DNA of 61,089 nucleotides from Duncaniella sp. (GCA_029060405.1 JAIDUB010000013.1:1-61089), one strand, 5' to 3'. Shown: positions 16,508 to 26,103, counted from the first letter of the stretch. The notes: generated by a model not told the origin, from the sequence alone. Translations and numbers: made by a program.

Positions 16508-18549
16508 TAGTGTGCATCACCGAGAAACCGTCGGTGGCACGCGACATCGCCTCGATACTTGGTGCCACAGCCGATCGCCGCGGCTTCTATGAAGGAAGCG
16601 GTTACTGTGTCACATGGACATTCGGACACCTTTGTACCCTAAAGGAACCGGCCGACTATACCGAGGCTTGGAAACGATGGTCGCTCGGCGTTCTGCCGAT
16701 GCTTCCGGCGAAATTCGGTATAAAACTCATCGATCAGGAAAGCATCAAGCGCCAGTTTGACGTGATAGAGACACTCGTGTCAAAGGCCGACAAGGTGATA
16801 AACTGCGGTGATGCCGGGCAGGAAGGTGAGCTGATACAGCGATGGGTGATGCAGAAAGCCGGTGTGAAATGCCCGGTGGAACGCCTGTGGATATCGTCGC
16901 TCACCGACGAGTCGATACGAGAGGGATTCTCTCATCTCCGCCCCGAGGCTGATTTCAATAACCTGTACCATGCCGGTCTGTCGCGTGCGATAGGTGACTG
17001 GATTCTCGGCCTGAATGCCACGCGCCTCTACACACTGAAATATTCAGTGCCGGGTTCGGTGCTGTCGATAGGCCGCGTGCAGACCCCTACATTGGCACTA
17101 ATCGTGAAGCGTCATTTCGAGATAGTCAATTTCAAGCCCGAGGATTACTGGGAACTCAAGACCATATACCGCGACACGACGTTTAATGCCACTGCCGGAC
17201 GATTTGCCACAGAGGCGGCAGCATCCGAAGCTCTTGCCGCCATTACCGGCAAACCGCTCGTGATTACCGGCGTGACCGAGAAGAAAGGCACAGAAGCACC
17301 TCCGCGCCTCTTTGACCTTACTTCACTGCAGGTGGAGTGTAACCGCAAGTGGGGCTGGAGCGCCGAGGAGACGCTGAGGCTGATACAGACTCTCTACGAG
17401 AAGAAAGTGACTACCTATCCGCGTGTCGACACTACATATCTTTCTGACGATATTTACCCCAAGGTGCCCGATATATTGCGCAGCATGACCCCCTACGCAT
17501 CGCTGACCGCACCGGTGCTGGCAACGAAGATACCGAAATCCAAGAAGGTATTTGACAACTCCAAGGTGACCGACCACCATGCCATCATCCCCACCGGCCA
17601 GTCGCCCAAGGTGCTCGTGGGCGAGGAGAGGAAACTGTATCATCTCATAGCCCTGCGCTTTATCGCCGCTTTCTATCCCGATTGCCGCTTTTTGTCGACG
17701 ACTGTGGATGCGAACGTGGAAAATGTACCGTTCCGAGCCACAGGCAAGGTGATAACCACTCCCGGATGGCGCGACGTCTACGGCGGAAATTCCGCCGATG
17801 CTCAGCCGTCGGAAGACTCGATATTGCCTCCCTTTACCGAGGGAGAGAGCGGCCCTCACGAGCCTTCGCTGCTCAAGAAGGCCACTCAGCCACCCAAGTA
17901 TTATACCGAGGGCACACTGCTTCGCGCCATGGAGAGCGCCGGAAAGACCGTCGACGACGAGACGCTTCGCGAGGCGATGAAGGAAAACGGTATTGGACGA
18001 CCCTCGACCCGCGCTGCTATTATAGAGACCCTTTTCAAGCGCCGCTATATAGTCAGAATCCGCAAGTCGATCGACGCCACTCAGGCGGGTATCGACCTCA
18101 TTGCCACCATTCACGACGAGCTGCTGAAAAGCGCCAAGCTGACGGGACTGTGGGAAAACAAACTGCGCCGCATAGAGCGCGGCGAATACTCCGCGGCCAC
18201 GTTTATCGACGAACTGAAGGAGCAGATATCGGCTATCGTAATCAATGTGCTCAGCGATAATTCCGGCTCGCGCATCATAGTAGACAATGAGAAGAAACCT
18301 GAGCAGAAAAAGAAAGATAGTTCCGAGTCTTCCGATGCTCCCAAGAAGCGCGCCACCCGCACCACCCGCCTCGACCAGATAGCGTGCCCCGAGTGCGGGC
18401 AGGGACACATACTCAAGGGCCGCACGGCCTACGGCTGCAGCCGATTCCGCGAGGGATGCGCCATGCGCCTTGATTTCGCCACTTATTCTCCCGACCTCAC
18501 ACCCGCCAAACTAAAGAAACTCATCTCCTCACAATATAAGAAACAATGA
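16504..18549 (+). CDS. topB: DNA topoisomerase III
   Basis: A type IA topoisomerase that decatenates and relaxes DNA through a single-strand break. The 681-aa protein has the Toprim start CITEKPSVARDIA with acidic GDAGQEGELIQRW, the conserved SIGRVQTPTLALIV, the active-site region TTYPRVDTTYLS (Tyr nucleophile of the YPR motif), and NGIGRPSTRAAIIETL. A C-terminal zinc-ribbon-like segment has CPECGQGHILKG and two further Cys. The family usually acts with a RecQ helicase, which is not encoded here. It lies in the ATGA-coupled chain, overlapping both neighbours. Confidence 0.95.
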   Translation: MIVCITEKPSVARDIASILGATADRRGFYEGSGYCVTWTFGHLCTLKEPADYTEAWKRWSLGVLPMLPAKFGIKLIDQESIKRQFDVIETLVSKADKVINCGDAGQEGELIQRWVMQKAGVKCPVERLWISSLTDESIREGFSHLRPEADFNNLYHAGLSRAIGDWILGLNATRLYTLKYSVPGSVLSIGRVQTPTLALIVKRHFEIVNFKPEDYWELKTIYRDTTFNATAGRFATEAAASEALAAITGKPLVITGVTEKKGTEAPPRLFDLTSLQVECNRKWGWSAEETLRLIQTLYEKKVTTYPRVDTTYLSDDIYPKVPDILRSMTPYASLTAPVLATKIPKSKKVFDNSKVTDHHAIIPTGQSPKVLVGEERKLYHLIALRFIAAFYPDCRFLSTTVDANVENVPFRATGKVITTPGWRDVYGGNSADAQPSEDSILPPFTEGESGPHEPSLLKKATQPPKYYTEGTLLRAMESAGKTVDDETLREAMKENGIGRPSTRAAIIETLFKRRYIVRIRKSIDATQAGIDLIATIHDELLKSAKLTGLWENKLRRIERGEYSAATFIDELKEQISAIVINVLSDNSGSRIIVDNEKKPEQKKKDSSESSDAPKKRATRTTRLDQIACPECGQGHILKGRTAYGCSRFREGCAMRLDFATYSPDLTPAKLKKLISSQYKKQ

Positions 18550-18725
18550 ACTCCATCATCCAGACCGTCATAACCGCTTTGATCGTTGTTGCCGCCGTGG
18601 CCTATGTCGTGGTGAGGCTTCTGCGCCGTAAGAGCTCGTGTGGCTGTGACAGTTGCGACAGTTGTTGCGACGGATGTCAGCTGATGGAAAAATGCGAAAA
18701 ATCCCGTAATACCCGCCGCCCATGA
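18546..18725 (+). CDS. FeoB-associated-type Cys-rich membrane peptide
   Basis: A 59-aa protein starting at the ATG in the ATGA that closes topB and ending in the ATGA that opens the phosphatase gene. It has one membrane helix (IIQTVITALIVVAAVAYVVV), a basic stop-transfer RLLRRKSS, then a cytoplasmic-type Cys cluster CGCDSCDSCCDGC and one more Cys. This layout matches the small FeoB-associated Cys-rich membrane protein family. No feoA/B is nearby, so a role in iron transport is only a family-based guess. Confidence 0.75.
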   Translation: MNSIIQTVITALIVVAAVAYVVVRLLRRKSSCGCDSCDSCCDGCQLMEKCEKSRNTRRP

Positions 18726-19222
18726 ATAAGTCAGATTCCCCACGCTCACCGCGCCGCATCCTCTTCGTATGCCTCGGCAATATATGTCGCTCTCCGGCAG
18801 CCGAGGGAGTGTTCCGCGACATTGTGGAGCGGCAGGGAAACCCTCAGGAGTGGACGATTGATTCGGCCGGCACGGGAGGCTATCATGTAGGTGACCTGCC
18901 CGACAACCGCATGCGCATCCATGCCCGACGCCGCGGTTATGAGCTCACCCACCATGCCCGCAAGGTCACCGAAAGTGATTTTGATGACTTCGACCTTATC
19001 ATAGGTATGGACAACTCCAATGTAGCCAATCTCCGCCGCCTCGCTCCGTCGCCCGAAGCTGAGAAAAAAGTAGTGCCTATGGCCGATTTCATAGGCAAGG
19101 CGATGAGATATGACTACGTCCCCGATCCATATTACGAGGGTGCCGAGGGTTTTGAACTCGTGCTCGATCTGCTCGAGGACGGCTGCCAGAACTTGTATAA
19201 TACCTTACAAACCCTACCTTAA
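18722..19222 (+). CDS. Low-molecular-weight protein tyrosine phosphatase
   Basis: A 166-aa cytoplasmic phosphatase. The P-loop CLGNICRSP near the N-terminus carries the nucleophilic Cys and the Arg, and VPDPYYEGAEGFE near the C-terminus carries the general-acid Asp. The length is normal. In other bacteria such enzymes reverse tyrosine-kinase phosphorylation in capsule control or act on arginine phosphate; nothing here identifies the partner. The ATG overlaps the preceding stop (18722-18725), and cdd follows after 13 bases. Confidence 0.93.
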   Translation: MNKSDSPRSPRRILFVCLGNICRSPAAEGVFRDIVERQGNPQEWTIDSAGTGGYHVGDLPDNRMRIHARRRGYELTHHARKVTESDFDDFDLIIGMDNSNVANLRRLAPSPEAEKKVVPMADFIGKAMRYDYVPDPYYEGAEGFELVLDLLEDGCQNLYNTLQTLP

Positions 19223-19235
19223 CCAACCTTGAAAA

Positions 19236-19709
19236 ATGAGAACATTCGACATTGTAGTCCCGGTGAAAGCCGTGGATTTTGACGAGCTTTCCATTCAGGA
19301 ACAGAATCTCGTGGAAATAGCCCGCGACGCCACCTACCGTTCCTATGCCCCTTACAGCCATTTCCGCGTGGGAGCGGCCATCTTGCTCGAAAACGGTGAG
19401 ATCGTGGCCGGATCCAATCAGGAAAACGTAGCTTTTCCCTCAGGCACCTGCGCCGAGCGCACAGCCTGCTTCTATGCCCACTCACAGTATCCCGACGTGC
19501 CGTTCAAGGCCATAGCAATCGCTGCCCGCGGAGTCGACGAACTGCCCGTGGCCTCGCCTGTGGCACCCTGCGGAGCATGCCGCCAGTCGCTGCTCGAATA
19601 TGAGATGCTCGCCGGCCACGACGTAAAAGTATTCCTCATAGGCCGCAAGGAAATCTTCACCATCCCCTCCATCAAGTCCCTCCTCCCGCTGGCATTCACG
19701 GAGTTCTGA
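19236..19709 (+). CDS. cdd: Cytidine deaminase
   Basis: Cdd deaminates cytidine and deoxycytidine to uridine forms in pyrimidine salvage. The 157-aa protein has the small homotetrameric-type zinc motifs TCAERTA (zinc Cys and catalytic Glu) and PCGACRQ (two zinc Cys), with the substrate loop YAPYSHFRVGAA. The length is slightly above the usual 130-140 aa because of an N-terminal extension. It is the last gene of the rightward cluster and the only one not joined by an overlap. Confidence 0.95.
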   Translation: MRTFDIVVPVKAVDFDELSIQEQNLVEIARDATYRSYAPYSHFRVGAAILLENGEIVAGSNQENVAFPSGTCAERTACFYAHSQYPDVPFKAIAIAARGVDELPVASPVAPCGACRQSLLEYEMLAGHDVKVFLIGRKEIFTIPSIKSLLPLAFTEF

Positions 19710-19754
19710 TATTATAACGCAATAGACTAATCGCAATATAAAGATTTGATTCAC

Positions 19755-20120
19755 AGTACTGTAGGGACGCACACTCGGGTGCGTCCGGCGGTGGCTGCGG
19801 CGATTGATGCAGCAGAAAATATATTGCAAATCAACAAGCTATATAATCGGCGGCCTTGCGGACGCCAAAGTTTACAGTCCAATAGCCGGCGACGCCTCCG
19901 CATAGCTACGGCGGCGCCGGTTACGAAAAAGTCGGCGCCCACGGGCGCCCTTTTGAATTTTGAAATAGACCTGCAGTGATGATCTCCTATATATAGGTAG
20001 CCGGTAACGTGGGGTTTCGGCGAAACCTCAACTGCCACGCCATTATTGACGCAGCGGAAATTACATTTTTGTCAGGCCTGACGCTTACCGGGGAGCGTTC
20101 ATACAGGATTGAATTTCAGC
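19755..20120. repeat. Palindromic modules between cdd and mutS
   Basis: The gap 19710-20137 between two convergent genes has no supportable gene. It contains TGTAGGGACGCACACTCGGG plus TGCGTCCGGC (about 19761-19790), the reverse-orientation counterpart of units at about 1.66, 30.67 and 34.64 kb. It also has GGCGCC-cacg-GGCGCC-like arms near 19933-19950, a GTGGGGTTTCGG...CCACGCC unit (about 20010-20042) related to 12607-12640, and CCTGACGCT...AGCGTTC (about 20077-20100). No clear T-tailed terminator for either gene was seen. Confidence 0.6.
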
Positions 20121-20137
20121 TGTTTTGCGAAGATGTG

Positions 20138-22756
20138 TTACTTGCCGGTGAGGAGCTGGCGGATGGAGTGGAGCTTGTTGAGGGCGGCCATGGGGGTGAG
20201 GTTGTCGATGTCGAGGCCGAGAATCTCATCGCGCAGCGAGGTAAGCAGCGGGTCGTCGAGCTGGAAGAACGACAGCTGAACGCCTTCCTCTATCTCAGGC
20301 ATGGCTGCGAGGGCGGGGGCGGCATCGCTTCCTCCGGCAGCATTGGCTTTTTCGAGATGCTTTAGCACCACGTCGGCACGCTCCACTATGGAGCGCGGCA
20401 TACCGGCCAGTCGCGCCACGTGTATACCGAAACTGTGTTCGGAGCCTCCGCGGGCGAGTTTGCGCAGGAACACGACCTTACCGTCGATCTCCTTGACCGA
20501 TACGTTGTAGTTGACCACGCGGGCGAGTTTGCCTTCCATCTCGTTGAGCTCGTGGTAGTGGGTGGCAAAAAGTGTCTTTGGGCGCATGTCGCCGCTTTCG
20601 TGAATATGTTCCACGATGGCCCATGCTATCGAGATGCCGTCGTAGGTTGAGGTGCCGCGGCCGAGCTCGTCGAATAGTATCAGCGAGCGGCGGCTCATAT
20701 TGTTGAGAATCGATGCTGCCTCGTTCATCTCCACCATGAAAGTCGACTCGCCGAGCGAGATATTGTCGCTGGCGCCCACGCGGGTGAAAATCTTGTCGAC
20801 CACGCCTATGCGGGCGCTGTCGGCTGCCACGAAGCAGCCCATCTGAGCCATGAGCACGTTTAGGGCAGTCTGGCGCAGCAGGGCCGATTTACCCGACATG
20901 TTGGGGCCGGTGAGCATCATGATCTGAGTTTCGTCGTTGGAGAGGCTTACCGAGTTGGTGATGTACGGCTCACCCGCGGGAAGCTCTTTCTCGATGACCG
21001 GGTGGCGCGCTTCGGTGAGCGAGAGCACGAGCGAATCATCGACCACCGGGCGATTGTAGCGGTTTTCGATAGCCACGCGGGTGAAGGAGTTGAATACGTC
21101 GAGCTGGGCTATGAGGCGTGCATCGAGGAGCAGGGCGGGGATATAGTCGGCGAGAGCGTTGATGAGGTCGGTGAACACACGCTGCTCTATGATGGCTATG
21201 CGATCCTGTGCGCCGAGGATTTTTTCTTCATATTCCTTTAGTTCGGGAGTGATGTAGCGCTCGGCGTTGACGAGAGTCTGCTTTCGTATCCACTCGGCGG
21301 GGACTTTGTCGCGATGGGTGTTGGTGACCTCTATGTAGTAGCCGAATACGTTGTTATAGCCCACTTTGAGCGATGAAATACCGGTGGCCTCGCTTTCGCG
21401 CTGCTGTATGCGCAGCAGGTAATCTTTGCCCGATCGGGCAATGGAGCGAAGTTCGTCGAGCTCGGCATCCACGCCGGGGCGTATCACATCGCCGCGGTTG
21501 AGCGCCACGGGAGCATCGTCGACAAGTTCGCGGGCTATGCGGTCGTGAATGCTCGTGCAGGGGTTGAGCTGCTCGCCTATGGCGCGCAGAGCCTGATCGG
21601 TCGAATGCTCACACATTTCCTTTACCGGAGCAATATATGTGAGGGCATTCTTTATCTGCACCACCTCGCGGGGATTGGCACGTCCGGCCGCCACTTTGGC
21701 CACGAGTCGCTCCAGATCTCCTATGCGCGCCAGATGGTCGCGCAGAGTCTCGCGCTCGTCGGGGTCGCGGAAAAAGTATTCCACAATATCGAGACGCTTG
21801 TTGATTTCCACCGGGTCTTTCAGGGGGAAAAGCATCCAGCGGCGGAGCATGCGCGCGCCCATGGGGCTGACTGTGCGGTCAAGCACGTCGAGCAGACTTT
21901 TCCCTTCCTCGTTCAGGGCCTGTATCAGCTCGAGGTTGCGTATGGTGAAGCGGTCGAGACGCACATATTTCTCTTCCTCGATAAGCGACAGGCGGGTGAT
22001 GTGGCCGGTGCGGGTGTGCTGGGTTATGTCGAGATAGTGGAGTATGGCGCCCGAAGCTATCAGTGCTTCGTTGAGGCCGTGGAGGCCGAACCCTTTGAGC
22101 GAAGCCGTCTCAAATTGCTTGAGCAGTCGGTCGCGTGCGCTGTCGGAGGTGAAAATCCAGTCATCGAGCTCGAAATACAGATAATTTTCCGATGTGATAT
22201 CACTCATGCGCTGCTTGTTGCCGCGCTCTATGAGCACCTCTTTAGGAGCGAAGTTGGCGAGCAGTTTCGCCACATAGTCGGTCGAACCTTCGGCGGTGAG
22301 AAACTCGCCGGTGGAGATGTCGAGAAAAGCCACACCGCAGCGATCCTTGCCTATGTGGACGGCAGCGAGAAAGTTGTTTTCGCGGTGGTTGAGCACGTTA
22401 TCGTTGATCGACACTCCGGGGGTGATCAGCTCGGTGATGCCGCGCTTTACGAGCTTCTTGGTGGTCTTGGGATCTTCGAGCTGCTCACATATGGCCACGC
22501 GCTTTCCTGCCCGCACGAGTTTGGGCAGGTATGTATCTAGGGCGTGGTGGGGAAATCCGGCCAGCTCCACGAATTGAGCCGAGCCGTTGGCGCGACGGGT
22601 GAGCGTTATGCCGAGTATCTCGGATGCCGCGATGGCATCGTCGGAAAAGGTTTCGTAGAAGTCGCCCACTCGGAAAAGCAATATCGCATCGGGATGCTTG
22701 GCCTTCATGGCCGTGTATTGCTTCATCAGCGGGGTTTCAACTATCTTTTTAGCCAC
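20138..22756 (-). CDS. mutS: DNA mismatch repair protein MutS
   Basis: MutS recognises mismatches and small loops and recruits MutL. The 872-aa protein is a full MutS1: the mismatch-reading Phe-x-Glu in [11 protein letters not shown] near residue 35, connector and lever domains, a clamp region, and the C-terminal ATPase with Walker [14 protein letters not shown], Walker [17 protein letters not shown] and the conserved His in [12 protein letters not shown]. The length is typical. The start [14 protein letters not shown] was chosen because the only upstream sequence is A/T-rich and non-coding. Confidence 0.97.
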   Translation of the reverse strand: MAKKIVETPLMKQYTAMKAKHPDAILLFRVGDFYETFSDDAIAASEILGITLTRRANGSAQFVELAGFPHHALDTYLPKLVRAGKRVAICEQLEDPKTTKKLVKRGITELITPGVSINDNVLNHRENNFLAAVHIGKDRCGVAFLDISTGEFLTAEGSTDYVAKLLANFAPKEVLIERGNKQRMSDITSENYLYFELDDWIFTSDSARDRLLKQFETASLKGFGLHGLNEALIASGAILHYLDITQHTRTGHITRLSLIEEEKYVRLDRFTIRNLELIQALNEEGKSLLDVLDRTVSPMGARMLRRWMLFPLKDPVEINKRLDIVEYFFRDPDERETLRDHLARIGDLERLVAKVAAGRANPREVVQIKNALTYIAPVKEMCEHSTDQALRAIGEQLNPCTSIHDRIARELVDDAPVALNRGDVIRPGVDAELDELRSIARSGKDYLLRIQQRESEATGISSLKVGYNNVFGYYIEVTNTHRDKVPAEWIRKQTLVNAERYITPELKEYEEKILGAQDRIAIIEQRVFTDLINALADYIPALLLDARLIAQLDVFNSFTRVAIENRYNRPVVDDSLVLSLTEARHPVIEKELPAGEPYITNSVSLSNDETQIMMLTGPNMSGKSALLRQTALNVLMAQMGCFVAADSARIGVVDKIFTRVGASDNISLGESTFMVEMNEAASILNNMSRRSLILFDELGRGTSTYDGISIAWAIVEHIHESGDMRPKTLFATHYHELNEMEGKLARVVNYNVSVKEIDGKVVFLRKLARGGSEHSFGIHVARLAGMPRSIVERADVVLKHLEKANAAGGSDAAPALAAMPEIEEGVQLSFFQLDDPLLTSLRDEILGLDIDNLTPMAALNKLHSIRQLLTGK

Positions 22757-22885
22757 GGTGCTAAAAATTTTAAAAAATTTAGAATTTAGAATTTAAAAAG
22801 GAGAATTTCGGGATTAGGAATTAATGATAAGTCATTTATAATCAAATTTCATTAATTCAAAATTTTCAATTCTCAATTAATCAAA

Positions 22886-23953
22886 TTAAAGGTGGGCGGT
22901 GACCTTGTCGATGATGATCTGCGGCGCTATGCCGGCCAGACAGTGATAGTCGCCACGATGGCATGGCTTGTCGCCGAATACCGAGCACGGGCGGCATGTC
23001 ATCGACAGCTGCACCAGATCATTATCATCTTGTCGCCAGCCCTTGAATCCGCAGTAGGGATGAGTAGCACCCCACACGCTCACTACCGGAGTGCGCACGA
23101 GCGATGCAAGGTGCATGTTGGCCGAGTCCATCGACACCATCACGTCGAGATGGCTGAGCAGCGAGAGTTCCACGGCAAAACCGTGACGCTTCGAAGCGAG
23201 CGAAATAGTGCGCGGGTATCGCGCGGCCCATGCTCCCAACACTTCGGCTTCCTCCTTGCCCCCTCCGAAAAGGAAAATCTTCACGTGGGGCATCCGTGAG
23301 AAATGCTCCACAACCTTTTCCATTAGGGCTATGGGGTAGATCTTACCCTTGTGCTTGGCAAACGGAGCTATGCCTATCCACTTCTCGCCCTGAGATTTAG
23401 GCGGAGTGATGTCGGCAAACAGATTTTCGGGACCCCGGCCGTCGGGGTAGAGTGAGTTAAAGCGGCTCTCGACCACCAGCCCGAGACGGAAAAACACCTC
23501 GCGGTAGCGGGCTCGCTGCGAAGTGAGCGGCAGCATCACTTTATTGGTCTGGCGGGTAAGACGGCGCTTGTGGGAGCGCCCTTTGTTGATACGAGCCACG
23601 CGGATACCGCCGAGCCGGGCACGAAGGTCGAGAACCTGCGTGCGGAGCACGTCGTGAAGGTCGGCCACAGCATCGAAATCATATTCGTCGCGCAACTGAC
23701 GGTACAGGCGGTTTAAGCCGAAAATCCCCTTGCTTTCGGGCGCGTTGAGGTCAATGCCTTTTACAGTGAGATTGGCGGGCGGATTGACAAACATACCCGT
23801 CATTGACGAGCGTGTCACGAAGATAAATTGCGTGGCCGGGTTGCACAGGGCCACGCTATATAGCACCGGGATGGTCATTGCGACATCGCCCAGAGCCGAG
23901 AACCGCGTGACAAGCACGCGGCGCGGATGATTGTCAGCGCTTTTGTGCGCCAT
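22886..23953 (-). CDS. Glycosyltransferase family 9 (heptosyltransferase-like)
   Basis: A 355-aa GT-B glycosyltransferase of family GT9, which transfers heptose or related sugars to the LPS inner core on the cytoplasmic face. Visible features are the N-terminal VTRFSALGDVAMTIPVLYS (the acceptor loop near the conserved Asp), a C-terminal IGIAPFAKHKGKIYP stretch and the nucleotide-sugar region SMDSANMHLASLVRTPVVSVWGATHP. It overlaps the end of the DUF4254 gene by 20 bases, suggesting coupled expression and a shared role at the envelope. The donor sugar cannot be read from the sequence. Confidence 0.9.
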   Translation of the reverse strand: MAHKSADNHPRRVLVTRFSALGDVAMTIPVLYSVALCNPATQFIFVTRSSMTGMFVNPPANLTVKGIDLNAPESKGIFGLNRLYRQLRDEYDFDAVADLHDVLRTQVLDLRARLGGIRVARINKGRSHKRRLTRQTNKVMLPLTSQRARYREVFFRLGLVVESRFNSLYPDGRGPENLFADITPPKSQGEKWIGIAPFAKHKGKIYPIALMEKVVEHFSRMPHVKIFLFGGGKEEAEVLGAWAARYPRTISLASKRHGFAVELSLLSHLDVMVSMDSANMHLASLVRTPVVSVWGATHPYCGFKGWRQDDNDLVQLSMTCRPCSVFGDKPCHRGDYHCLAGIAPQIIIDKVTAHL

Positions 23954-24545
23954 AAAGCACGGGGTTGGTCGACGGATCGTTGTACATCTTCATCTGTCGG
24001 TATACCTTCATGTATTTGCGTCCGGCCTCGATATCGGCAAGCAGGTCGTCGATAGCGGCCGTAAGGTCGGCGCGCTGCTCCAGAAGCACGTCGAGCTTGG
24101 CCTGACAGCGGGCCTTGTGCTCGGGCGAAGCGTCGGGGCGGTTGACCTCGGCCAGCATGTGGTAGATCTTCACGGCCAGAATCGAAAGGCGGTCGAGTGC
24201 CCACGCGGGGCTCTCGGTGTTGATTTTAGCATCATCGAGAGGCTTCACGCCGGCATATTTGTCGAGGAAATAAGTGTCGAGCTGTTCCACCATATCAGTG
24301 CGTACCTGATTGGAGCGGTCGATGCGGCGCTTGAGCTGCAGGGCAGCCACGGGGTCGATTTCGGGGTCGCGTATTATGTCCTCGAGATGCCACTGCACCA
24401 CGTCGACCCAGTTTTTCTCAAACAGCGTATGCTCTACCGAACCCTCGGGATAGGGGTTGGGACAAGGAGTGTCGACATTGTCAGTGACGTGATATGCTTT
24501 GGTAGCTTCTTCAAAAATATCGAAGCTCTTGCGGGCGAAATTCAT
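23934..24545 (-). CDS. DUF4254 domain protein
   Basis: A 203-aa soluble, mostly helical protein matching the DUF4254 family found next to GT9 glycosyltransferases in Bacteroidota. Recognisable parts are NWVDVVQWHLEDIIRDPEID, LKRRIDRSNQVRTDMVEQLD, and SPAWALDRLSILAVKIYHM. I chose the ATG at 24545 (MNFARKSFDIF); the upstream extension is unlike the family. No enzymatic motif is evident. Location suggests a role in lipopolysaccharide or glycan assembly, which is inference. Confidence 0.85.
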   Translation of the reverse strand: MNFARKSFDIFEEATKAYHVTDNVDTPCPNPYPEGSVEHTLFEKNWVDVVQWHLEDIIRDPEIDPVAALQLKRRIDRSNQVRTDMVEQLDTYFLDKYAGVKPLDDAKINTESPAWALDRLSILAVKIYHMLAEVNRPDASPEHKARCQAKLDVLLEQRADLTAAIDDLLADIEAGRKYMKVYRQMKMYNDPSTNPVLYGAQKR

Positions 24546-24678
24546 AAAAATGTAAGTAATATGATTGGGGTTAGTAACGCAAAAATACTCAACCCCCGCC
24601 AATCCACCAAATATTTACGAGAAATAATGGAAGATTTTTGGTAATGTGGTGAGATGAGAAGGTTAGATGCCGGGTGGA

Positions 24679-24808
24679 TTAGACGTTCCCGGCCAGCCAT
24701 AATTTGAAAAGCGGATCGCAGATTTCGTAGGGCGCGCCGCGTTTTGACGGATCGGTTTTGCGTATTTCGCCCGATATTACCAGTTGGCGCAAGTGAGACC
24801 TATCCGAA
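24679..24808 (-). pseudogene. C-terminal remnant of an ATP-binding (AAA-type) protein
   Basis: One minus-strand frame reads LRQLVISGEIRKTDPSKRGA followed by PYEICDPLFKLWLAGNV and a TAA at 24681-24679. This closely resembles the winged-helix end of Bacteroidota AAA-type ATPases, which commonly finish '..RRGAPYEI.DPLFKLW..'. The ATPase core is missing: the frame overlaps the tail of the toxin pseudogene and has no room for it. I infer a deletion that fused the end of an ATPase gene to the toxin locus. Confidence 0.5.
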
Positions 24809-25075
24809 TATATCAGCATGAGATCCGGTGTCGACCAAAAGTAGATTTAGAATTTGGTCATTCTGCTGCCATACCAACAGCCAGTCGGGTTCGATATGGC
24901 ATTCCCATAATCCATTTTATTTTCCGGACAACTTGTGAGGCCGATATTGCGGTGGAAGCATGCCGTTCTCGGCAAGAAGAATAATAGCCTGCTTGATTTT
25001 GTTTTCATCAAGCCCGCGTTTAATACACCTTTTAAGGGAGCGCTTAAATGTATTGGTTCGTTCAATAGTATACAT
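24800..25075 (-). pseudogene. YafQ-type mRNA interferase toxin, nonsense-mutated
   Basis: The frame from the ATG at 25075 reads MYTIERTNTFKRSLKRCIKR and continues as a RelE/YafQ-fold toxin, but codon 53 is TAA (24919-24917). Beyond it the same frame continues as NGLWECHIEPDWLLVW and ends LLLVDTGSHADIFG-stop at 24802-24800, for 91 codons in all. This is the family's normal length, and the C-terminal segment has the expected catalytic-region His. Only one base separates TAA from TAT or TAC (Tyr). An intact antitoxin gene lies 17 bases upstream. YafQ toxins cut mRNA at the ribosome; this copy should give only a 52-aa fragment unless it is read through. Confidence 0.85.
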
Positions 25076-25092
25076 TTCGCAATAAAAAAAGA

Positions 25093-25296
25093 TTATATTC
25101 CGAGGTCGGCAAAAAGCTCATCGGTATTGGAAAACTTTTTCGTGCGACCGGAAACAACATCATCCATCGCGCGATCTATCGAGCGTCGTTGTGCGGGATG
25201 AGACTTTGCGATACTCACACCTTCGATTGCTCCAAGTATCTTTTTAAGATGAGGGAGTATCGCCTTATTTTCAATATTAATGGTGAGTTGTGTCAT
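25093..25296 (-). CDS. Type II antitoxin paired with YafQ-like toxin
   Basis: A 67-aa protein, MTQLTINIENKAILPHLKKI..., with a short N-terminal strand-helix typical of a DNA-binding dimerisation segment and a flexible acidic C-terminus (FSNTDELFADLGI) that would wrap the toxin. It precedes the broken toxin by 17 bases, the usual antitoxin-toxin order. The frame is intact. Its A+T-richness and isolation between housekeeping genes suggest horizontal gain. Confidence 0.75.
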   Translation of the reverse strand: MTQLTINIENKAILPHLKKILGAIEGVSIAKSHPAQRRSIDRAMDDVVSGRTKKFSNTDELFADLGI

Positions 25297-25960
25297 AAGA
25301 ATTATGTTATTGATTTATGCAAAGTTATACGAATAGATTGATAAATGCAAGTCAGTTGATGAATTTTTTAGCTATATAATCCGCGCGAAAGGTTTAATAT
25401 ACATGTGTACCACGAATCAACTCATTAGATTAACAAAAGTGGAATAGGACGATTATGCGTAAAATGTATCTCCGGCACTTATAACCGCCACGTAGTCGGC
25501 TTCTTTAGAAGAATATTATACCCGTCTCTTTAATAAATTGGTTCATAGAGAAATGAATAGTTATAGAAAAAAAGTTCTATAGAAGATTTTTTCTATAAGG
25601 ACAATAAGTGGTGGAAATTACGGGTGTGACGAAAGGGTAGAAGTAGAGGCGACGGAAGTAGCCGCGACGGCAGAAGGCCGCTGTGGGGCGGCCTTCGGGT
25701 AAATGATAGATTACATTTTCAATTCCAATTTCCTTATTTCCCTACAGGCCGGTGAGATGACTCGCGTCGGTCAGGAGGCCTGATGAGTGTTAAATCGTGT
25801 TGTTTCTAATTTTCAATTATCCGATTGCAAAATTATAAAGTAATAATGAGCCGGGTAATACCTTAAAATGAGTAATTATGAGGGTGCGGGAGCTACAGAA
25901 GTAACTATAATCCGGTATATGGCGTGGAAAAACATGAAAATAGGGAAGAAAATTTAAGGA
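25297..25960. other. Long gene-free stretch with hairpins
   Basis: This 0.66-kb stretch upstream of the sdh promoter has no supportable gene. A compound palindrome lies at 25561-25598: arms TATAGAAAAAA (25562-25572) and TTTTTTCTATA (25587-25597) with a second palindrome, TTCTATAGAA, in the loop. Farther right are GAAGGCCGC...GGCGGCCTTC (about 25673-25698) and a CAGGCC...GGCCTG arrangement near 25745-25783. A minus-strand frame ending near 25453 reads SSKEADYVAVISAGDTFYA before a stop, possibly the tail of a decayed gene, but an in-frame stop precedes it. Confidence 0.5.
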
Positions 25961-25975
25961 ATTTTTTCTTTATTT

Positions 25976-26007
25976 ATTGCAAAGGAATCGAATTTTCAAT
26001 ACCTTTG
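25976..26007 (+). promoter_or_regulatory. Promoter of sdhCAB
   Basis: ATTG at 25976-25979 as the -33 element, 20 bases, then TACCTTTG at 26000-26007 match the Bacteroidota promoter form. sdhC starts 97 bases downstream, leaving a leader of about 85-90 bases. Confidence 0.65.
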
Positions 26008-26103
26008 CACTGCCGAGTCTCCGTGTCGCAGCGGAGAGTGGCAGGTAAAAGAGAATTTTAGTAAATCAATTTCAATATCCATTAAATTTTCAAAGTAACT
26101 ACT

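Noticed and set aside
25453-25515. Minus-strand peptide tail SSKEADYVAVISAGDTFYA
   Set aside because: It looks protein-like, but an in-frame stop precedes it after about 20 codons; too short to call even as a remnant.
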